Positions 15,743 to 27,600 of a stretch of 64,000 nt of DNA are shown piece by piece. The stretch's first letter is position 1, and the number at the start of each line of letters is the position of its first letter. This stretch comes from Theristus sp. LFF4_11 (Eukaryota > Nematoda > Chromadorea > Monhysterida > Xyalidae), in assembly GCA_030248135.1 (NCBI GenBank), contig JASANC010005021.1, positions 24,818 through 88,817 of the forward strand. The letters are read 5' to 3'. Below the pieces are notes generated by a model. The model saw only the letters and a list, made by a program, of their open reading frames with translations. It was not told the DNA's origin and did not search any database. A program made the translations under genes and the position numbers.

Positions 15743-17719
15743 CTACAACAAAGTATTCGAGTAACGTTTCGTGCAATCCACATCAACACTGACCCGCGCG
15801 CCACTGTCTACCAAGTGCATATTAGGATCAATCGATTTTACTGCGGCGCTTTTCTCAATCTCCACCGTTTTGCTCACTTGCTGATTGGCCAAAACGAATA
15901 CATCTCCATTTTCTTTCGCTGGCCGATCAGGTTTATCATCGCTGAAATGCACCTTCTGCACGCTGATTGGTCCGTTTTTGTCCGCTTCAACGTTTTGTCG
16001 CCAGTCAGCCGTTGTTCGTTTCCGCAACGGTATCAAGCTCGGATTATTGTGCAGCGTTATAAAAAGCATCCACCGGTTGCGCGCCAGTTGGCTCGCCTTT
16101 CGGCGTGTCTCGACGCTGATTGGCTGTTGCTGTTGTTGAGTGAAATTCAAAAGTTGCCGCCGTTTGTGGTTGTTGACGGAGACGACGTTGTGCAGGAGGT
16201 GCACGAAGCAGACGACCACGGGGTGCGTGTGCACGGCCTCGACTGCGAGCATGCACGCGTACGCGGAGAAACCTGCGTGCGTGCAAGAACCGTTTCGTTT
16301 TGTGACATCGCTTTTTGAAAGTTGCATTCTCAAAATTTAATTTTAGTATTACCAATTTTGTTAGGTTCTGCGACTCAATATGCGTGTGTGCAGACGTACA
16401 GAAAGGAAACTAGTTCCAATTAATGTTTATGAGCGGCAATTCATAATCGCCGAAGTCACTCGGCCGCAGGGGAGTTGGATCAGTTTGCCAATTATTTTGA
16501 ATTCCTGCGTCCATCCTTGAAGCTGTTTACCTATCTCATGCGCGCATATTGAGTCTCGGGACGACTACGTATATTCGAGTCAATAAAATAAAATTAAAAT
16601 AAAATAAAAATAAATATAAAATTCAACCGACCAACCAGCGTCAAGCGATTCAAACGAGCGCGGCATGGCGCTTCGGTCGAGTCGCGGCAGCAGCCAAAGC
16701 GTCGTCAGCACACCGTAGACGAGGCGCCGCAGTGACGCGAACAGACCGAGCGGGAGATTCACGAAAATCGTAAAGTACTGAAAGTTGTAGTAGGCGCGTC
16801 TGAAATGGACGACAAAGTAATAATAATGGGCTTTTGCACAGTCTATCTCTAAATCATGGGGAATCAGCTGATTGGTCGGTGGTCACGTGCATGCATGCTT
16901 TCTGTGCGGCATTGCGGCGGAGAGCGTCGTCTGTACGGAGGCTGTGTCGTCCTGCACAGAAAGCATGCAGCACACGACCTTTTGCGCCAGAACGTAGTTC
17001 GAATAAATAAATTTTGTTTAGTGAGAAATAATTCTGACTGGTTTTTTCTCAATTTCTTGCACAAATCTGTCGTTAGAATACGTTTAAAGTTTTGCTGATT
17101 ATTTTTATATTTTCTCTATCTGTGCGTGCAAACGCACATTGGGTCACGTTTAATATGAAAGATAATACCTGCCCTGCGTGCAAACGCGCATTGATTCTCG
17201 AAACCAAAAGAAAGAATAATTATAATAAAAATAATTTTAACCGATTATAAAATAATAATAAATAAAAATTGGACCGATTATCCAAGTGCAACTTCAACGA
17301 GCCGGTGTCTTCGCGGCGGTGGAGAAAGAAGAAACGCACGACCACGCGTTGCAAGATGGTGACTAGGATGATTGTGATGATGTATGGGCTGAAAAGAAGT
17401 GAGTCGCGAAATGAACCGATACACAGCGCAGATTGGTGGAGATGCCCTTGAGAATTGCACATCACTGGCAAGCAGCTCTGCTCGCGGCAAAAAAAACTAG
17501 AATTCTGTATTTCTGAATGAGGAAAGGATAACGGACTGGACTGCAAGAGTTGACGGTGGCGCGTTGTTAGACTCTTGTCAGTGCGTTCGGAGGATCGAGC
17601 CCCTCCGAGGGGTGTATAGGCACTTATTGACAGAGCAAACTCGATGGGCACACCCCACTCGACAGCGTTCTGTACGCTTCTCTAGTTTAGCCCACGCTAA
17701 AAACCTCGCCTAAAATATC

Positions 17720-17753
<34 letters not shown>

Positions 17754-20700
17754 GACAAACTCCGTTTGGTCAACAAAATGTTGACCATTCCGTGTTGACT
17801 CATGTGTTCACTAGTCATTACACATAATATACAGCAACGAACACTGCATTATCGAGCAGCAGCTGCAGCACATTTTGCCAGAGGCCATAGCGAAACACGC
17901 TGGCGACGGTCGTGTAGAGCAACGTGAACACGATCGTGAAGACGAACATTTGCACGATGTAGCCGATGATGGCATGCGCCACTTGGTAGCCGATGTAGCG
18001 CACTGATACGGCCTGGCAAAAAAGTTGTTTTGCGTAAGGCATGACGTGAGTCGTCGCGTGAATTGTTTGCGTGAATCGATGCGTAAACATTGCGTAAGGC
18101 GTTGCATGAAACATATTGCGTGATTCGTCACGTGAAACATTGTTTTGTTGTGCGTAAATCGTTGCGCGAAACACTTCGTGAAACGTTTCGTGTGCGAATC
18201 GCTGCGTCTATATCCGCGTGCGCGTGTTGTTGTTGTTGTTGTTGTTGTGATTTTTAGGCGATGTTTTTAGCCAGGGCTAACCCAGAGAAGCGTACAGAAC
18301 GCCATTGAGTAGGGCGCCCATCGAGCTTTCTCTGTCATTAAGTGCGTATACACCCCTCGGCGGGGCTCGATCCCCCGAGCGCACAGACTGTAGTCTAACG
18401 CACTACCACCAGGCCACGAGGGTGTTGTGTGTTTCGCCTCAATTATTAACAACTGACCACCAACGTGTCCGGACTCCAAGTGCGCGCGAACTGCGGCAAA
18501 TCGACGGCCGCGTATCTGCCAGCGTAAACGTGCGTGATGTGCGATCGGTAGTGGCGAAGCGAGACGAGCAACGACAGTGAATTCAGTAGAAACACCGCCA
18601 CCAATGTTCCGATCGCTATCACCGTTATTGAGGTCGCCTGAACAGAACACAGTGCCAGACATACCGTATTACCCCCATTAAACCCCCCCCCCCCAACCAT
18701 TAACCCCCCCCCAATAACCCCCACCCCTAAAAGTCGCTGACGTATTAATCCCCCATGGGGGTTTATTGGAGGTAATACGGTAATTAATGCGCAGTTTTGG
18801 TGCCATTGAGCTCCGGACAGCTGTGGAGCTACGAAGATCGAGTTAGATGGGGGCTGCTCTTCTATCTACGTAGCGCATCAGTTATGCCTGGCACTGTATG
18901 TTCAGAAAAACAAAAAAACCATCAATGCGCGCTTGATTGGGCATTGCAGTGTTCAAATTTATTAGAAACTGCTGGCTTTCTATGCGAACACACGGTTTCA
19001 CGTGACATTTTGAGACCGGTTGGTCGAATGATGACGTTTTCTTAGCTGCGCCACGTTTTTTTCTAGCGTGCGCGTGCAGGATCATTCAACAACGTCACCT
19101 ACACTTCTTTGGTTGAACGGGCGGTGTCACCAGCCAATTCAGAACGTGTAGAACATTGCGTACGCATGAAGGAAACGCTTCTCAAACTGATTGATTTACC
19201 CAAAAGTCAACTTCATCGTCGACACTGAAGCGGTCGCTGACATCGGCACCGAAAATTATGGCCACCCAAAGGTTGATCGAGTACGAGAGACCGTACGAGC
19301 CGGAACGCAGCAAAGGTTCCACGTAGTCGAGGTACAGGAATATTGAGTGTGTGGTGCTCTGAAACACAATTGAATGAAAACTTTAATTGATGCCCCCCAT
19401 ACCCCGCCGGTTTCGATAACCCGAAAGTGCCAAACTCCGGTGTGGGGTTTGCACAAGTTTGGTTGTTTGAGCACGCATTGTATAAGTGTTGGACTGAAAA
19501 TGCTGACACCAAAGTCTTATTCACCAAACGGTTTGATTTTTTCCTCAGTGAACAAGCAAGAACACATTTGAAGAGTGAACGAGCAAATGAGAATGTCTGC
19601 GCGGTTTTTCAAAAAAAAAACTTTGCCGTGCTCACACAATCACAACAATCAGCGGATTGGGTGCATGTGCATTTATTTTAGCGGGTGTAATTTTTGTTTT
19701 TTAACGACTGACCATATAGGTTGTGATGATTGAGACTGTGACGGCAACCAGCACTGTGACGGACATGCGGAAATCTGAAAAAATCTGAAACGAATAATGC
19801 GACGGCGTAACGGTCTGCTACTCAATTCAATTCAAATGTAAAAGTGTAATAATTCAACATTCAAGTGTAAACGTTCATTTGCAATTAAAAGTTGGGATAA
19901 TATTGAAAAATTAAGAAGGTCTGATCAGAAAAGTAACACAGTAAAGCGTTTGAGCATCCCGTATCCCGATTGAGCCCATCTGTAATGTTCGTCTGAGTAA
20001 ATTTTCTCAGAGCGAAGCAAAAGTGAAAAAACCAACAAAAAACACATCAACAAACGCACGCGGAATAGACGTCAATCGTGAAATGAACGTATCTTCACTG
20101 AAATTGTTGAGAAAACAAATTACAGTCGAACTCTAAATTATAGGCAATAAATCAGCTGATTGGTTATGGTCACATGATACATGCTTTCTGTGTAGGCATT
20201 GGTTGGTTTACACAGAAAGAAGCATGCATCACGTGATCACCAACCAATCAGCTGATGGCTGGTAACTTAAGCGGCATTTATGAAGCAGTATTTAGTGACA
20301 CGCACATGTGTCAAAACATAGCTACGCGGTCACTAAAACTGTTGCTTCATGAACCACCCTTTAGAGTTCGACTGTAGTGGAAAAGCTGTATCATCAAAAA
20401 CATCACGGAATTCATTAAATGCGCTTCATCGATTGATTATTTATTATAACATTGTTATTTGAAATTTGAATACGATTGATAACAACCCGCTATTCTGCTT
20501 TATTTTGTCTAATTGTCAAAAAAAATTCCGTTTTCGGTACCCACCGCACTTTTCGCATCACTTCTCTCACGTGCAGAAACGCCACATCAGCGTTCAGTAC
20601 GAATTCGAACACCTGAACAGTTTTTTTTCCTGTTGATAAAAATTGTAATGTCGGGTTTCAGAAAACCAATTAACTGAACTATAGAGAAAAACCCGCTGAC

Positions 20701-23006
20701 ATTTTTTCTGAGCGGCGATTTATACAGGCACGCTTTTGCGGTTCGCAACGGTAAACTGATCAGCAGATAAAGCAGACACAGAAGCAGCGGCAGCAACGGA
20801 ATCAGTTGCTTGTACGCGTTTTTCTGCAGAAAAACAACAACAACAACAGTCGTGCGTTTCTGTCAGTCCGTAATCTTTGTTTCTTGCCGTCAGTTTTGTA
20901 CTGTACAAATGTCACTGTCTTTTTTTGCACACCAAGTGCGACGGTGTGTGTGCTTTGGAACGCATGGTGATTTCATATCGAATGGCAATTTTCAAGTTCA
21001 TATCCTAAAATTTAAAAAAAACAACATAAAAGTTTCTTATTTTCAAAAATGAAGCATCAGAACATTCACCCAATCATTGCAGGGCAGATGTTCAAGGACA
21101 AAGATCGCAGCGAGCAACAGCACGTGGACGCTGCCCAACGCGTAACCAATTGGGTGACGTGCACTGATTGCGGCTAGTAGCGGCCAGATCACGCAGCCAA
21201 TCAGCAGAGCCGTCACTAAATCTTGGATGGCTGAAGAAGGAAGTGTGTGTGTGGCAGTTTTAAAAATGCCTGTGCAACAACTGAAACAGCTGAATAGCGC
21301 GGTGACTAACATTTTGTTCACTTAAGGGGCATTCATGAAGCAGTATTTAGTGACCTCGTAGCTATGTTATAACACAGCTACGCGTCACTAACTACAGCTT
21401 CATGAATGCGCCTTCACAGTACCTGCCATTTGTAGTGAGCGGGAATACAATGTAACCTTGCGCACTTTGTTGATTCTTCCCTCGTTGTCATTCTGTTTCT
21501 GAACGTCCAGACTACCTAACTAGATGGGTCAATGTCAAAAAAGCAATAAAAACGGCAAACTCAAGCAATACAGCATAGCATGAGAACCACATGAATTTGG
21601 CTAACGGCGCAAATACGGTGGCAATCCGACATGAAAGCGCTCGTTCTGACGAAGCACCACTCTGAACATCAACGATGCGGAGCTGCCGAGTGCGGCGACG
21701 ACGCTACCGCGATACAGTTGCTCGTCGAGGAAGTAGATCGGGCTGAAACGATTTTTGTTGTTGTTGTGATTTTTAGGTGATGCTTTTAGCCAGAGCTAAC
21801 CCAGAGAAGCGTACAGAACGCCATTGAGTAGGGCGCCCATCGAGTTTTCTCTGTCATTAAGTGCCTATACACCCCTCGGCGGGGCTCGATCCCCCGAGCG
21901 CACAGACTGTAGTCTAACGCACTACCACCAGGCCACGAGGGTGACAACGATGGGACAACGGCCAACGAGGAGCGTCATGTTGGAAAATGTGCATGTGAAA
22001 AAAATGCCAAGTTCACAGATGCGAATATGGTCGAAAATGGAGACACTGTTGCATCCACGGAAAGAAAGAAAATGTCGCTGCGAGACTTTTTTTCGTTTTT
22101 TTTCAAGTCCGTTGACTTTTCATGTCTTATTCATGTCCAGTTTCTTTTCATGTACCACACATAAGTGGGTAAAAAGCGTGATTATGAACAATGCTGCCGC
22201 TCAGCTGTTTTTAAAGAAAAAACGTAACCTTTTTGTTATTGTGCCCGGTCATAAAAAGGACATTAAAGAAGAGGGACATAAAAGAAAACATAAAAACGGA
22301 CACGATCATGAAATCGAACATTGCAACGGAGATGACAACGTATATACGAGAAAGCGGACATGAAAACGAACATGAAAAAAGATGTGAAAACGGACATGAA
22401 AACGGACATAAAACTGACATGAAAGAAACATGGAAACGAACCGGCAGATTCTTTCTTTCAGTGCTTGCGTGCACCACGGATGTGATGTACGCTATAAACG
22501 TACATTGCAATGCCAGGGCGGCCGTCGAGCACAAGTGGCCAAAGTCGTCTGCGGCGATACAGAAAGCAGAACGCCAACGCAAACAAAATCTATAAAAAAA
22601 ACAACAAAACCGTTTGTCTTTTATTCGAAGCCGTGCACTTTCTTCACCACACAAACACACAGGCAGCACTGTGTCGCACTACATTTGCACTGTGTGCCGG
22701 TGTGTTTATACGTTTGTGGCTGTGGAAACAATAGAATGAATAAAGACAAATGAGGCACGTCATCAAATGAGACAAGTGAGGTACCACGTGAGAACTTTAT
22801 CAGCAACTCAATCAAAGCGTTTTTTTCCCGTTGTGTTTTTGGGCAGTTTGAGAAAAGAACATGTGGTGCTGCAATTGCACTCTTGAACTTACTGCCGGTA
22901 ACAGCACCCAATAATAGAATGCTATTGCATAATCTTCTTGGCGCCAAACATTTCCGAACAGAATGACCTCACACGAAGAACTGCAATTTTTGACCGATAA
23001 ATTCAC
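15743..23006 (-). CDS. STRA6-like multipass membrane protein
   Basis: Thirteen exons join with matching phases: 23006-22893, 22589-22504, 21742-21606, 21230-21070, 20823-20701, 20612-20541, 19784-19713, 19358-19200, 18637-18458, 18012-17822, 17388-17275, 16799-16636, 16272-15743 (stop). The total is 2,103 nt, 700 aa, near the length of vertebrate STRA6. Many hydrophobic segments are visible: YYWVLLPAILFALAFCFLY, LLPLLLCLLYLLI, TSITVIAIGTLVAVFLLN, the VRYIGYQVAHAI helix, YIITIILVTIL and others. Family-like motifs as I remember them are GRPGIAIPIYFLD after TM1, LRHYRSHITHVYAGRY mid-protein, SLDAGFSAYACML and ARNRWMLFITLHNNPSL near the C-terminus. STRA6 mediates cellular retinol uptake from RBP4 in vertebrates; the ligand here is unknown. 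Convergent with the ShKT gene, 383 bp apart. Introns contain SINEs and MITEs. The exon 3 donor has two in-phase choices (GTTAGC or GTCAGA). Confidence 0.75.
16355..16560. repeat. Interspersed repeat, inverse copy of 5958-6165
   Basis: Carries TTCTGCGACTCAATA, GAAACTAGTTCC, CTGTTTACCTATCTCATG and CGCGCATATTGAGTCTCG in reverse order relative to the other copy. It lies in the last intron of the STRA6-like gene. Confidence 0.6.
16846..16985. mobile_element. CAGTCGAAC-family hairpin MITE, degraded
   Basis: Arms with CAGCTGATTGGTCGGTGGTCACGTG and GCATGCTTTCTGTG, answered by CACAGAAAGCATGC. Terminal repeats are eroded. Confidence 0.6.
16996..17200. repeat. Repeat shared with 52930-53190
   Basis: Common blocks are TTAGTGAGAAA-ATTCTGA, TTCTTGCACAAATCTG, AGAATACGTT and GTGCGTGCAAACGCA-ATTGGG. 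In the 52930 copy a tRNA-like sequence follows, so this may be the body of a SINE. Confidence 0.65.
17556..17756 (+). mobile_element. SINE-2 copy (tRNA-derived, CAA tail)
   Basis: Diverged head (GCGTTGTTAGACTCTTGTCA), B-box-like GGATCGAGCC, body TATAGGCACTTATTGACAGAG and CGCTTCTCTAG, and a (CAA)n tail at 17721-17755. Confidence 0.8.
18229..18424 (-). mobile_element. SINE-2 copy (tRNA-derived)
   Basis: Read on the minus strand it begins CCTCGTGGCCTGGTGGTAGT (A-box) with GGGGGATCGAGCCCCG (B-box) and ends in a (CAA)n tail seen here as (TTG)n. It lies in an intron of the STRA6-like gene. Confidence 0.9.
18664..18780. mobile_element. CCGTATTACC-family element, 117-bp deletion form
   Basis: Both ends are intact (CCGTATTACC and GGTAATACGG) and flanked by TA on each side; the interior is nearly all deleted. 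Confidence 0.85.
20124..20375. mobile_element. CAGTCGAAC hairpin MITE with a second MITE inside
   Basis: Termini CAGTCGAACTCTAAATTATA and TTTAGAGTTCGACTG. The arms carry CAGCTGATTGG / CCAATCAGCTG. Near the right end the ATTCATGAAGC-type stem-loop (20271-20358) interrupts the arm. Confidence 0.85.
20271..20358. mobile_element. Stem-loop MITE nested in another MITE
   Basis: ATTTATGAAGCAGTATTTAG and CTGTTGCTTCATGAA arms, inside the 20124-20375 element. Confidence 0.8.
21325..21413. mobile_element. Stem-loop MITE (ATTCATGAAGC arms)
   Basis: GGGGCATTCATGAAGCAGTA paired with TACAGCTTCATGAATGCGCC, loop around TAGCTATGTTATAACACAGC. Intron of the STRA6-like gene. Confidence 0.85.
21751..21944 (-). 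mobile_element. SINE-2 copy (tRNA-derived)
   Basis: Nearly identical to 18229-18424: GCCACGAGG and GGCCTGGTGGTAG head on the minus strand, (CAA)n tail next to 21751. It starts directly beyond the acceptor of the exon at 21742. Confidence 0.9.
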
Positions 23007-23373
23007 AACACAATTTTCCAGTCACAACACAAATCCAACTTTTTCACAAAAACTCCACGTAACGCAACAGCAGACGACAGTTAGCGAAGTACTGGCCTTA
23101 TACTGGCCGCTGTAGTAAAATTGCAGTTTTTTTAGGTAAAAAAAATCAAATTTAACGCGTTTTTGATGTTATAACCATATTAGGAAAATGTTTTGAAAAA
23201 ACAACTCCTAGTCTGCGACTGATCCTGCCTTGATGGACTGCCTTATTTATTCGGCCACACTGTAAACTAATTTTTTGATGTTATAACGATATTAAAATGT
23301 TTTTAAAAAAGCTGCACACTACGGCACCCAACCACGCTGTAATAAAGCCGTAGCATTGTTGCGTTTTCTAATA

Positions 23374-23541
23374 CAGTTGAACTCTAAATTATAGGCAATC
23401 AACTGATTGGTTGGCGACCACCGTGATGCATGCTTTCTGTGCAGGTGCTGCTGTGGAGGTGGAGTCTGTCCTACACAGAAAGCATACATCACGTGATCAG
23501 AAACCAATCAGCTGATTACCTATAATTTCGAGTTCGACTGT
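23374..23541. mobile_element. CAGTCGAAC-family hairpin MITE, well preserved
   Basis: CAGTTGAACTCTAAATTATA at the left and TATAATTTCGAGTTCGACTG at the right, each next to TA. Arms of about 70 bp contain CAACTGATTGGTTGG, GTGATGCATGCTTTCTGTG and their complements. Confidence 0.85.
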
Positions 23542-23744
23542 ACACGGTTTCATTCCAGTGCGCACAATTGTAATCAATCACAACACTAACGCCGTATAAT
23601 TTTCATCCAATGTTGAATTCATGAAATCCAACAGTTCCGCGTCCGATGGTGTGGTCGTTATGAAATGATTGCTGCTACTGGTGCTTGCCATTTTTTGGAA
23701 TTAAAAACCGCGTTCAATTTATTCCTTGTTGTTGTCGCTGAATA

Positions 23745-24201
23745 CCGTATTACCTCTATTAAACCCCCCCCCCCAAAATTAAACCCCCCCAAAAATAAAC
23801 CCCCACCCCTCGACAAGTTTCCAAATAATCCCCCCCCCCAAAAATAAACCCCCATGGGGGTTTATTAGAAACCTGTTTGAAACACATACCTAGCGAATTC
23901 AGTGGCTGAATGCAGTGACATTGGTGAAATTGTGCTACCATAGGCCCCAAAGGGATGAGTTAGTGGTAATTTCATTACAAAAGGCTGTTACAAAAGGAAA
24001 TCTCTGTGAAAAGTAGAAGTTTCTGTGACTTTCTTGCCTGCCATGCAAGGTATTTTTGCTATTTTTTCAACAAACCCCCACCCCTAGAATTTGTTTGTAA
24101 ATAAACCCCCCCCCAAAATAAAGCCCCCCAAAAATAAACCCCCACCCCCAGAAGTCGCTGAAGAAATAAACCCCCATGGGGGTTTATTAGAGGTAATACG
24201 G
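23745..24201. mobile_element. CCGTATTACC-family element, complete
   Basis: CCGTATTACC at 23745 and GGTAATACGG ending 24201, both flanked by TA. 457 bp with internal palindromes AATAAACCCCCATGGGGGTT. It lies between the STRA6-like gene and the channel gene. Confidence 0.9.
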
Positions 24202-24642
24202 TATCATTAAAAAAGACCATGAAAAGAAAGAAAAAAACACTGCACTACTTTGCACCGTGATAAAAATGTTGGAGCAAGCTTGCCAGTACGTATGAAATTC
24301 AGCAAATATTCTAACGAAAATAACAACAAAAACATATAATTGTGGCCCATATAACATTTTTCCGTTTTATACAGCCGCCAAACAAAAGCCTTCGAAACTC
24401 TGAGTGCAGTCAAAACTGTTTGAACAATAAAAGCACATTTTATAACCGGTTTTCAATTTTTTCACTGAACGAACAAGTGTTTCCGAGCACAGGAGAATAA
24501 AATAGCATTAGCCTGGTTTTATTTTTTTCACAATGGAAAACCAAAAGAATTTTTGTGTGGATCAACGAAAAAAACAACTGCAGAAACATCAACTTTTATT
24601 GCCGTTGAAGAAACGGTAACTCGTAATGCGAACGATTATTGG

Positions 24643-27600
24643 CTAAAGCCAGCGCCATATGAAGAGCACATGTTGTGTGATGTGAAAGATGTACAGGAGC
24701 ACTTCGAATATGGCGATCAATGACAGCCCGACATACAGGCCTGCAAAAAGGGTTTTTTAATCGAATTTCTGAACGTTGAATCGAATTTTAGTGAAGTTTT
24801 GCGATGGCAGGTGAATAAACAGGCGAAAAACACGAGCGAAAAGGGTGAAAAATGGCGAATAAAAAATTGCTCGGTGTACTGTTGTATTTGCTTGCAGACA
24901 CGTGCGTTTTCGTTCGAAATTTGACACGCCGCATGCAACAACAGTCGAATTAAAAAAAAACAGAAGATATGTCGGAACTCTGAACCACCGCCAGAAAATC
25001 GTGTGGTTCCTTTGGTGTTGTCTGGCTTGCGTTTATAGACTTGCACGGTGTTGATATTCTGGGCAGCTCAAAACTGTCTTTCCTGTTTTTGCCGTTTATC
25101 TTTTGAGTCAGAAACAAAACGAAAATGGAAACAAAGTTTCCAGCGAAAACGAACGTGCGCTCCATTCAAACTACTACTCTGATGATCAGCCAAGCAACAA
25201 GCTAGCACCGCTGAGACCCACTGGCATCACTGAACCGCGCGCCACTTTGGCCCCGTATAAAGGGGCATTCATGAAACAGTATTTAGTGACCGCGTAGCTA
25301 CATGTGTTATAGCTACGCGTCACTAAATACTGCTTCATGAACGCCCTTAACATAACAATCGTTTACTCGTGAAGCGCCATATTTGCGGTAAATCAAGCAT
25401 TATTGCGGTAAACCGCATGTATAATGCGCTGCGGCACTACACCGACCGACGATGCCGCCAACGTCCGCCAACAGCGACGTGTTCGTGTAGGCCTCATTTT
25501 CGGCGATCAATTCGTAGTGCAACGTTTGATAGTAGACGTGCAGCCGGACGAGGTTGGCTTGCGCGAATTCGTGCGCGGCCGCTTGTGTCCGTTGACTGCC
25601 GAGTAGATGCGCCAATTGGTCGTGGGCATCGGCGTAGAAGTACTGCAAAAGGTGATATACCAGCTTGGCGAACGCTAAACGCGAAGCTTGGCGAAATTTA
25701 TTTAGGCGATGTTTTTTAGCCAAGCCGAACCCAGAAAAGCGCACTGAACGCCGTCGAACAAAGCGCCCATCGAGTTTTCTCTGTCATTAAGTGCCTATAC
25801 ACCCCTCGGCGGGCCGCGATCCCCCGAACGCACAGACAAACGAGTCTAACGCGCTACCACCGAGGCCCGCGAGGTGTGGTGTTATCCAGACGTACTATAC
25901 TGAGAAAACGGAGCGCTGGAAAAAACCGTTTGTAGGCGACGAATCTGTTTTCGTGCAGCTCTTCAATCCTCCTTCTTTATTACGTCTAGAGATATGGAAA
26001 AGTGGCACATGCAAACAAACACGTACCCTCGTGGCCTGGTGGTAGTGCGTTAGACTACAGTCTGTGCGCTCGGGGGATCGAGCCCCGCCGAGGGGTGTAT
26101 AGGCACTTAATGACAGAGAAAACTCGATGGGCGCTCTACTCAATGGGGTTCTGTACGTTTCTCTGGGTTAGCCTTGGCTAAAAACATCGCCTAAAAATCC
26201 CAACAACAAACAACAACAACAACAACAACGTACGTTGACGCGCATGTACTGCGTCTGCGCAGTCGGCCACCCTGCCTGCGAGACGAGCGTCTCGTAGCGC
26301 GTCTCGGAACAGGGCGCTCGACAGTCGCAGTCCAACGAATGCGCCAGCGTTCGCTTCAGCGCCAGTCGACGCAGCACCGAGCGACGGCAGATGCGTTCGC
26401 GATCGGTGAACGGATTGCATCGGTGCACGGTGTTGTTTTCTGCGTCAGTGATTGGAGAGCGTAATAATACTAATGTGTTTTTTTGTGGTCGACTGGATTC
26501 GAAATGTGGGTCTATGTCCGGATTGTCAGACTGGGCGTTTTTGGCAAGCCTGTTATAGTAAACAGACACCGGTCGAGGTCAACTATTTTTGTCGACTTTA
26601 TGGTGCCAGACGAAATGCAGCGAGCCCCGCTTGATGACAAAGTTCATTTGACTTGATCGCTTGCGATTGTGCTCGATCAACACTTGGATCCACAATGTGT
26701 CGAATAAAATCTATCAACCAAATCAACCAATCAACAAAAAGAACCACCGTTTTGTGTCATCATTTTTTTTGTCACGAGATTGAAACTATCAACGCGCAGG
26801 TCATGCCAGCGTTGCGTGTCGGAGGCGGACGCATACCCGTACGACGGTGTGCGGCAGAACGTGGCGTGCGCACGCGTAGGCGGAGATTAATTGTGGGAAC
26901 AATTGTCGAAATAATCATCGTTCATGCCGCAATGTGCACCACCAACAAGATTCCACCACCACCACACCGTCGCACGGGTACAATCTCTCGGAGTGTATTG
27001 CTAAACGGACATTCATGAAGCAGGTGTACTTAGTGACGCATAGCCACGCGTGCTTTGTGAATGCCGCTTTGGCTGCGCTCGACTGTGTCTGGTTGTGTTC
27101 CGTGTGCGCGACCTGGCACCGTGTTGTAGTCCATGTCGACGCAGCCGCAAATGCGATGCAGATGCTGATCGGTGCACGCGATCTGGCACGTGCGCACGTC
27201 GTATTCGCGCTCAACGCCGCCGTCGACGTAGCGAAAGACGCCCGGCGGATAGCGCGACACGCACGCGGACTCGAACGGCTCCGGCAGGCTGCGCGCAGCA
27301 GTGGATTCATGGAGTGAAGGCCGATTCATGCACGCAAATTTACGGCACGTCACGTCACGTCACGTCACGTCACGTCTTCATTCATGGTGCAAAAAACAGC
27401 AATCCGGCACGTCAAGTTATATTTAGAATACGTGCTCGTTTATGCATGACATTCATACATGACGTGTCGTGGCGTGACGTGCCGGATATTACGCGATTTG
27501 TATAAGTGAGAAAAACTGGTGTGAATCCATCACGTCTGAGTTTGAGTCTGTTACAATTGAAGGCTGGCTGATGAGTCGACCAAAAGGTATTGAAAATAGA

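Noticed and set aside
22211..22480. ORF of repeated MSVLCPFSCPFSHLFS-type residues
   Set aside because: Low-complexity GACATGAAAACG-like repeat in an intron of the STRA6-like gene.
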